Below the pieces are notes generated by a model, which had not been told where the DNA came from, did not search any database, and saw only the letters and a program-made list of their open reading frames with translations. 16,535 nucleotides of DNA from Leptolyngbya sp. SIO4C1 (GTDB lineage Bacteria > Cyanobacteriota > Cyanobacteriia > Phormidesmidales > Phormidesmidaceae): assembly GCA_010671975.1 (NCBI GenBank), contig JAAHIA010000053.1:1-16535 (forward strand). The letters run 5' to 3'. The stretch's first letter is position 1. Every line of letters starts with the position of its first letter. The position numbers and the translations under genes were made by a program. Below, piece by piece: positions 8,003-12,589 of this stretch.

Positions 8003-8016
8003 ATTTAGCTCAGTCA
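8003..8016. repeat. Left copy of a 14-bp direct repeat flanking the TIGR02587/02588 pair
   Basis: ATTTAGCTCAGTCA here recurs exactly at 9333-9346 in the same orientation. This copy is non-coding and starts on the minus strand a few bases after the TIGR02588 stop; the other copy spans the start codon and first codons of the TIGR02587 gene. The two copies bracket the two-gene unit. Confidence 0.6.
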
Positions 8017-8022
8017 GCAAAA

Positions 8023-8448
8023 TTACGGCTGTCGAAAGCTGGCAACCCTGACGGTGAGGGTTCCCTGCTGCGGATCGTGATCAAAGACAAAGCTGCCGCG
8101 CTTTTGTTCTTGAGCAGAGAGAAAATCAATCGACTGATCACCGGTTTCGGTATCGGCATTCGTCAGCTGCAGTTCAGCACTGACCTGCACCGTTCGAGCT
8201 ACCTGCCCGCCCGTGTTGGTGATGATAAAAGGGACGTAGTACTGACTGCCCACCTGAGCAGTTTCAACCAGCTCAATGTCAAACCGAGGCGGCCGATTCT
8301 GGTTGACTTGCCAGTCATAGATGACCAGCCCAACCAGCCCGATCAAAAGGCAGGCCGAGACCGCTAGCGTTAGCCACTCAGCCAGCGAGCGATGCGATCG
8401 CGCCAAAGCGGGAACCGCCTGCTTCAGCGACTTCAGTCCTGGCTTCAT
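8023..8448 (-). CDS. TIGR02588-family membrane-anchored protein, unknown function
   Basis: A 141-residue protein with one membrane segment at about 24-44 (WLTLAVSACLLIGLVGLVIY) and a C-terminal, probably periplasmic, beta-sandwich-like region: FDIELVETAQVGSQYYVPF, then ITNTGGQVARTVQVSAEL. The NTGG segment and strand pattern resemble immunoglobulin-like or CARDB folds. As I recall, TIGR02588 is described as always forming a two-gene unit with TIGR02587, and that is what is seen. ATG 8448 overlaps the TIGR02587 stop as ATGA, which fixes the start and implies coupled translation. The frame stays open for 93 further codons upstream, but that stretch is antisense-frame reading within the TIGR02587 gene. 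Function unknown. Confidence 0.8.
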   Translation of the reverse strand: MKPGLKSLKQAVPALARSHRSLAEWLTLAVSACLLIGLVGLVIYDWQVNQNRPPRFDIELVETAQVGSQYYVPFIITNTGGQVARTVQVSAELQLTNADTETGDQSIDFLSAQEQKRGSFVFDHDPQQGTLTVRVASFRQP

Positions 8449-9347
8449 ATCAGAATCCGTCCAGCCGCACCCCCAATGGCGGCTGGCAGCCCCAGCACCA
8501 CGATGTCGCCCAGCCATTCTGACCAAGGGTCGGCAGGAGACAGCTGCTGAAAAAAGGCCAGCATCAGCGCTGAGGCCAGCAGTGCCACTAAGTAGGCCAC
8601 CAGCGTTTCTGTCAGCGGGCTCAGTAAGAGACCGCGCTGCTGACGCTCGCTGCGATCGGTAAAGCCTGAAACAAACACAATCATATAAGACAGCAGCAGC
8701 GAAGCCGCCATAATCAGCAGCAGCCACAGCGGCGGCAGCGCTGAGGCCAAAATTGGAATTTCTTCGGTCGGCGCAATGCTAAAAGCAATCAACAGCGCCC
8801 CAATCAGCGTAGCATCCAGGTCGATCAGCGTGTCGCGCAGATTAAACAGCGTCGGTGCAGTAAATCGAGTCGAGGTGAGCCTGCGCCGCAGCCGCTGGCG
8901 CGTCTGAGTTAGGGTGGTGCGCGCCAGCGTCACCCCCAGCGAAAAGGGCACGCCTTCAAAAATGAGCTTGCCCAGCGTTTCTGACAGCGGTGTTTCCAGC
9001 GTGATTCGGCGCAGCAGCACCAGCGAGATCGCTGCGCAGGTAAGGCCAATTGCCAGCGCTTCAATACTTTCTAAAAACGCTTCGAGCGGATGCAGCGTCA
9101 GCGTGCGGCGAAACCCTTCCACCTGCGTCAGCAGCAGCACAACCACAAATGTCACACCCAGTACGCCCAGCAGAAAGGGCGACGAAGCGGCTGAGCCAAT
9201 CATCCAGACTTCTACCGTATACAGCAGCGGAATGCCAAACAAGAAGCCGCCGGCCGCACCGCGCAAAATTGCCTGCAGCTCTGTCTGCCAAACGCTGGTT
9301 GACTGACTTAGCGGCTCGGATGAACGGGGGGAATTTAGCTCAGTCAT
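8445..9347 (-). CDS. TIGR02587-family (DUF2391) integral membrane protein
   Basis: A 300-residue multispanning inner-membrane protein of unknown function. Hydrophobic segments lie at about 34-52, 56-76, 95-113, 127-144, 179-192, 203-227, 245-265 and near the C-terminus, giving seven or eight spans. A positively charged loop with QTRQRLRRRLTS (about 148-159) should face the cytosol. The N-terminal 25 residues are polar (TELNSPRSSEPLSQ). ATG 9347 follows a well-formed promoter and a very short leader. The gene overlaps the TIGR02588 gene by 4 nt (ATGA), the conserved arrangement of this pair. No catalytic or transport motif was recognised. Confidence 0.82.
   Translation of the reverse strand: MTELNSPRSSEPLSQSTSVWQTELQAILRGAAGGFLFGIPLLYTVEVWMIGSAASSPFLLGVLGVTFVVVLLLTQVEGFRRTLTLHPLEAFLESIEALAIGLTCAAISLVLLRRITLETPLSETLGKLIFEGVPFSLGVTLARTTLTQTRQRLRRRLTSTRFTAPTLFNLRDTLIDLDATLIGALLIAFSIAPTEEIPILASALPPLWLLLIMAASLLLSYMIVFVSGFTDRSERQQRGLLLSPLTETLVAYLVALLASALMLAFFQQLSPADPWSEWLGDIVVLGLPAAIGGAAGRILI
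9333..9346. repeat. Right copy of the 14-bp direct repeat
   Basis: ATTTAGCTCAGTCA, identical to 8003-8016. On the minus strand this copy covers the TG of the start codon and the next codons (T-E-L-N) of the TIGR02587 gene. Confidence 0.6.
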
Positions 9348-9370
9348 GCTCGGTGTACAAAGCTTTGCTA

Positions 9371-9398
9371 ATTATGTTAAACGCGCGATTCATCTCAA
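9371..9398 (-). promoter_or_regulatory. Sigma-70-type promoter for TIGR02587-TIGR02588
   Basis: On the minus strand TTGAGA (9398-9393) is followed after 16 bases by CATAAT (9376-9371); each box matches the consensus at five of six positions. The predicted transcript starts near 9364, leaving a leader of only about 17 nt before ATG 9347. This is the best promoter-like sequence in the window. Confidence 0.6.
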
Positions 9399-9476
9399 TC
9401 TCCCACCAGACGGAAGTTCACTACGATGGCTATAGGAGCCAAGAGCAGCAGACAGCAGGCGAAAAACAGGAATATA

Positions 9477-9506
9477 CAAATGACCATTAGGCAAATGACA
9501 ATCAGG
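9477..9506 (+). repeat. Tandem 15-bp duplication at the start of the membrane protein gene
   Basis: CAAATGACCATTAGG (9477-9491) is followed directly by CAAATGACAATCAGG (9492-9506); 13 of 15 bases agree and the encoded residues QMTIR are identical. Each unit contains an in-frame ATG. Confidence 0.85.
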
Positions 9507-9947
9507 CGATTTGTATTGATGAGCGCCTTTCGGATCAGCATGATTTGGGATCTGCTCACAACGCTTTTAGGCACGCTGATTTTATTGAATAGCATCAGCT
9601 TTATTTCACTTGGCATCAGCTTAGTGGGCACCTTAACCGTAGGTGCCTTCAACTTTGCAACCAAGTCAATCTGGGCAGTGCGCAACGCCCGAGGCATTGA
9701 GGTGCTGCTGCTAAAGTTTGCTTGGATGCTCGCGATCGCGTTCGACTTTTGGACCTCGCTCACCTGCAATGCTACTTACGTAGCGCTAGGACGCTTTGAA
9801 ATTGGCGGCAGCTTTGACTTTGCCCGGCTGTTTGCTACGCTCAACCTCAGTCAAATTTTGATAGTTTTCTTTGTGACCATTATCGCCACGCTAGGGCCGA
9901 TGCTGGTTGGCTATATTCGCGATCGCGACCTCGACTTTCTCGCTTAA
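9480..9947 (+). CDS. Small multispanning membrane protein, unknown
   Basis: From ATG 9480 the protein has 155 residues and three or four hydrophobic segments: MIWDLLTTLLGTLILL through ISLGISLVGTLTVGAF, then FAWMLAIAFDFWTSLTC and LSQILIVFFVTIIATLGPML, ending in a charged tail (GYIRDRDLDFLA). I do not recognise a family. The start is ambiguous: ATG 9426 adds 18 polar residues and has a GGAAG about 9 nt upstream, but ATG 9480 has AGGAA at good spacing (9468-9472) and a more typical membrane-protein N-terminus. A third ATG lies at 9495 within a tandem duplication. It is divergent from the TIGR02587 pair and shares the intergenic region 9348-9425 with it. Confidence 0.65.
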   Translation: MTIRQMTIRRFVLMSAFRISMIWDLLTTLLGTLILLNSISFISLGISLVGTLTVGAFNFATKSIWAVRNARGIEVLLLKFAWMLAIAFDFWTSLTCNATYVALGRFEIGGSFDFARLFATLNLSQILIVFFVTIIATLGPMLVGYIRDRDLDFLA

Positions 9948-9982
9948 CCAACTCGCCTAGCCAATAAGTTCGGCGTTTTCAC

Positions 9983-10008
9983 GTGAGTCGAGCGGAGTCG
10001 AAACTCAC
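9983..10008. repeat. Hairpin-forming short repeat upstream of the binding-protein gene
   Basis: GTGAGT at 9983-9988 pairs with ACTCAC at 10003-10008; the inner CGA (9989-9991) and TCG (9998-10000) can extend the stem with a two-base bulge. The core GAGTCGA also occurs twice in direct orientation within the element. It resembles the short palindromic repeats dispersed in many cyanobacterial spacers. It lies 24 nt before ATG 10033, so it would sit in the 5' leader or overlap the promoter. Confidence 0.5.
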
Positions 10009-10032
10009 CGTCTGTAACATATTCATCTAACT

Positions 10033-11298
10033 ATGAAATTCCTTGTCACCGCCGCCACACTCAGCCTGATTTTCGTTAGCACCGGCTGTCAGCCTGAGCC
10101 AGCGGCTGACACAGCGTCTGAAGCCGAACAAACCGTCACCATTCTCGGATCGCTCACCGGCGTCGGCGAAGAAATTATGGCAGCTGCCGTTGCCCCCTTC
10201 ACCGAAGCAACCGGCATTCGCGTTATCTATGAAGGCACCGATGCCTTCGCCACCGTCTTACCCATTCGCGTTGCAGGCGGCGACAAACCTGACATTGCCC
10301 TGTTCCCGCAGCCCGGACTGATGGCTGACCTGGTGCAAGACGGCGCAATGGTGCCACTCGATAGCTTTATCGAGCCTAGTGCGCTAGCTTATGCCCCCGA
10401 CTGGATTGAGCTAGGCAGCGTCAGCGATCGGCTCTACGGCATCTGGATGCGCGCCGATCCTAAGAGCTTGGTCTGGTACAATCCGCAGGCTTTTGAGGCA
10501 GCTGGCTATGAGATTCCTCAGACCTGGGATCAGCTGATGCAGCTCTCTGAGCAAATGGTGGCTGAAGGCAACACCCCCTGGTGCATGGGTATGGAGAGCG
10601 GCGACGCTACCGGCTGGGTCGGCACCGATTGGGTAGAGAATATCCTGCTTAGCTCCGCCGGCCCAGCGGTCTACGACCAGTGGGTCAATCACGAAATCCC
10701 CTTCACCGCTGAGCCCGTTCGCCAGGCAGCTGAGACTTTCGGCGATATCGCACTCAATCCTGACTACGTGGTTGGAGGGCCGACCGGCGTGATCAGCATT
10801 CCCTTTGGCGACTCGCCGGCAGCGCTGTTCGACGATCCGCCAGGCTGCTACCTGCACCGTCAGGCCAGCTTTATTGCTGATTTTCTGCCGGCCGGTCTGG
10901 AGCCGGGTGAAGACGTCAGCGTCTTTTTGCTGCCCAGCGTTAATCCTGAGTTCGAAGCGCCGCTGCTCACGGGCGGCATCGTCTTTGGCATGCTCAACGA
11001 TACGCCAGCGGCTCGTCAGCTGATGACCTACCTAGCCACGGCAGTCCCTCATGAAATTTGGGCAGCGCGCGGCTATATCACACCGCACCAGGGCGTTAGC
11101 TTATCGGTTTACCCCAGCGACTTGGTACGTCAGGAAGCCGAAATTTTAGCCAATGCCCAAACCATTCGCTTTGATGGCTCTGATCTGATGCCGGCTGCGG
11201 TGGGTACCGGCACCTTTTGGACGGGCATGGTCGACTACATTGGCGGCGAAGACTTGGATACGGTCTTGCAAACAATTGAGGCCAGCTGGCCTGAGTAG
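10033..11298 (+). CDS. ABC sugar/osmolyte importer, solute-binding lipoprotein (family 1, AglE/GgtB-like)
   Basis: Exported binding protein that should deliver an alpha-glucoside-type sugar or a compatible solute such as glucosylglycerol to an ABC permease. The 421 residues begin with a lipoprotein signal ending in the lipobox VSTGC (lipidated Cys19). The mature part shows the family 1 pattern: TVTILGSLTGVGEE at the N-terminus, a RADPKSLVWYNPQAFEAAG hinge, TPWCMGMESGDATGW then TDWVENILL typical of alpha-glucoside-binding members, an LLTGGIVFGM strand, and a WAARGYITPHQGV segment late. The length is normal. No permease or ATPase gene adjoins it, so its partners must be encoded elsewhere. The resemblance to cyanobacterial GgtB is family-level inference; substrate is unproven. 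No clear ribosome binding site precedes ATG 10033. Confidence 0.82.
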   Translation: MKFLVTAATLSLIFVSTGCQPEPAADTASEAEQTVTILGSLTGVGEEIMAAAVAPFTEATGIRVIYEGTDAFATVLPIRVAGGDKPDIALFPQPGLMADLVQDGAMVPLDSFIEPSALAYAPDWIELGSVSDRLYGIWMRADPKSLVWYNPQAFEAAGYEIPQTWDQLMQLSEQMVAEGNTPWCMGMESGDATGWVGTDWVENILLSSAGPAVYDQWVNHEIPFTAEPVRQAAETFGDIALNPDYVVGGPTGVISIPFGDSPAALFDDPPGCYLHRQASFIADFLPAGLEPGEDVSVFLLPSVNPEFEAPLLTGGIVFGMLNDTPAARQLMTYLATAVPHEIWAARGYITPHQGVSLSVYPSDLVRQEAEILANAQTIRFDGSDLMPAAVGTGTFWTGMVDYIGGEDLDTVLQTIEASWPE

Positions 11299-11524
11299 CT
11301 CTGAGGGCCGCCCCCTGTGTGTAGGCAAGACCTCGGCTGCCAAAGCCGCTCTCTCGACCGTCGATTGCGCCGTCGGCGGCGCGGCTAATAATCAGTTCTG
11401 TCTGCTGCAGCGGCACAAATCGCGCCGTGTAGACCCAGCCATCTTGCCAGGCCGTGTAGCCGCGCCAGGCTATCTCTGAGCCCTCTGGCGCACTCACCGG
11501 TCCAGGCAGGCAAACCGCTGTCAC
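11096..11524 (-). pseudogene. Coding-like minus-strand stretch, possible gene remnant or small gene
   Basis: The spacer between the binding-protein gene and the next gene holds a minus-strand frame from GTG 11524. Residues 1 to about 75 look protein-like: SEIAWRGYTAWQDGWVY followed by TARFVPLQQTELIISRAADG, with codon choice resembling neighbouring genes. I do not recognise the sequence. The frame then continues antisense to the 3' end of the binding-protein gene until TAA-type closure at 11096, and that tail (Arg, Pro and Cys rich) looks like shadow reading. Either a small gene has lost its proper end, or this is a coincidental open frame. A stop codon lies 15 nt upstream of the GTG, so no longer N-terminus is possible. 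Confidence 0.3.
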
Positions 11525-11545
11525 TTTAAACGAATTCTGCTAGCG

Positions 11546-11570
11546 GCTTTAGGCACCTGGCTGCCTAAGC
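11546..11570. other. Hairpin in the leader region of the YafD-like gene
   Basis: GCTTTAGGCA (11546-11555) pairs with TGCCTAAGC (11562-11570) with one bulged T and a 6-base loop. No T-tract follows on either strand, so it is not an intrinsic terminator; it may shape the leader of the downstream gene. Confidence 0.35.
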
Positions 11571-11677
11571 AATTAAGCTAAAGTAGGCGCCATTACCAAA
11601 AAGCTGTGCGATCGCTGCTGGGTATTCAATCGATTGACGCGCAGGTCTTAAGCCATGAAGCGTTTACGCAAGACGCA

Positions 11678-12406
11678 ATGGCGCGACACTCGCTGCGAGT
11701 TGTCAACTGGAACATTGCCAAAAATAATCGCAGCCCTATCTGGCAAACCGAGCTGGCAGCTATCCTATCGCAGTATCGCCCTGACCTGCTCTGCCTGCAG
11801 GAAGTCAGCCTTGACGCGCCGCAGCCGCAGTCTTTTACGCTGCAAAGTATGGGCTGGCACCTCGCGCCTAACTTTGTCCATCGAAGGCAGCAGCAGATTT
11901 TTGGCGTCCTCACGGCTTCTAAAGTTCAGCAGCGTCGCTGCCATTCACTGCAGAGTCATCACTGCGAACCCTTGCTGAACACGCCTAAAGCCGCTCTGAT
12001 CACCGAGTATCCGCTGGCCCAGTCTGAGCAAACCCTGCTGGTCGCCAATGTGCACGGCATCAACTTTGTTAGCACTCGCAAGTTTCAGGCACAGCTACAG
12101 CAGCTCGAGGCTGGTCTAATACACCACTCTGGGCCACTGCTGCTCTCGGGTGATTTTAACACTTGGAATCCGTCGCGCATGCAGCAGCTCTGGACTTTAG
12201 GCCAGCGGCTAAAGCTCCAGCAGGTCGGCTTTCAACCTGACTGTCAGCGACGGCTAAAGCGATTTTTGCGATCGCAGCCGCTCGATCATATTTTTTATCG
12301 CGGGCTCTCAGTCGTTACCGCTAACACCCGCGTGCTCAGCACTGCCGCCTCCGACCATCCGCCCATGTGCGTCGAATTTACCTTAAACAGTCGCTGCTCA
12401 ACTTAG
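11678..12406 (+). CDS. Endonuclease/exonuclease/phosphatase-family protein, YafD-like
   Basis: A soluble metal-dependent hydrolase of the EEP superfamily, whose members cleave phosphodiester or phosphomonoester bonds in nucleic acids, lipids or inositol phosphates. The conserved residues are present in order: VVNWNIAKNN near the N-terminus, LLCLQEVS (metal-binding Glu), VANVHGINF, LLSGDFNTWN (catalytic Asp and Asn), PLDHIFYRGL and a terminal SDHPPMCVEF with the Asp-His pair. The spacing and the GDFNTW, DHIFYRGL and SDHPP segments resemble E. coli YafD (UPF0294), whose function is unknown. I chose ATG 11678 (MARHSLRVVNWN), which gives 242 residues. GTG 11606, which overlaps a HIP1 site, would add 24 residues with no family counterpart. 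It appears to be monocistronic, with a terminator about 140 nt downstream. Confidence 0.82.
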   Translation: MARHSLRVVNWNIAKNNRSPIWQTELAAILSQYRPDLLCLQEVSLDAPQPQSFTLQSMGWHLAPNFVHRRQQQIFGVLTASKVQQRRCHSLQSHHCEPLLNTPKAALITEYPLAQSEQTLLVANVHGINFVSTRKFQAQLQQLEAGLIHHSGPLLLSGDFNTWNPSRMQQLWTLGQRLKLQQVGFQPDCQRRLKRFLRSQPLDHIFYRGLSVVTANTRVLSTAASDHPPMCVEFTLNSRCST

Positions 12407-12546
12407 CTATCTAGTCATTTTGCTCATATTTTTCTCATCTTTTGTCGTTAAGCTGCTCTCAGAGCAGATGTAGGCAACAGGATAAAGCTGCTTTGAGATT
12501 AAGGCCTTAAGACAGGTTTAGTCCTGATATCACTTATATCTCCTCT
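12407..12546. other. Hairpin-rich spacer between convergent genes
   Basis: No open frame of note. It holds several short palindromes: CTGCTC/GAGCAG (12453-12467, 3-base loop), AAAG/CTTT near 12484-12494 and the perfect 12-base palindrome TTAAGGCCTTAA (12499-12510). It may be the structured 3' end of the YafD-like transcript or an unannotated small RNA; nothing here decides between these. Confidence 0.35.
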
Positions 12547-12580
12547 ACCCTTCCCTCAGCTTGTCTCGGGAAGGGTTTTG
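12547..12580 (+). terminator. Intrinsic terminator downstream of the YafD-like gene
   Basis: ACCCTTCCC (12547-12555) and GGGAAGGGT (12568-12576) form a perfect 9-bp stem with a 12-base loop, followed by TTTG, so the stem-closing T is part of a four-T run. On the opposite strand no T-tract follows, so it acts mainly on plus-strand transcripts. It sits between two convergent genes. Confidence 0.75.
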
Positions 12581-12589
12581 CAACAGATT

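Noticed and set aside
7995..8030. tRNA-like sequence around TTTAGCTCAGT
   Set aside because: It resembles a tRNA D-arm, but there is no matching GAGC for the D-stem, no anticodon arm, no T-arm and no acceptor pairing.
8449..8727. N-terminal extension of 93 residues on the TIGR02588 protein
   Set aside because: It overlaps the TIGR02587 gene in another frame on the same strand and reads as Arg/Ala/Ser-rich shadow; ATG 8448 with the ATGA overlap is the natural start.
11606..11677. GTG 11606 as the start of the YafD-like gene
   Set aside because: The extra 24 residues have no family counterpart and the GTG sits in a HIP1 site; ATG 11678 lies just before the conserved first strand. It cannot be fully excluded because neither start has a good ribosome binding site.
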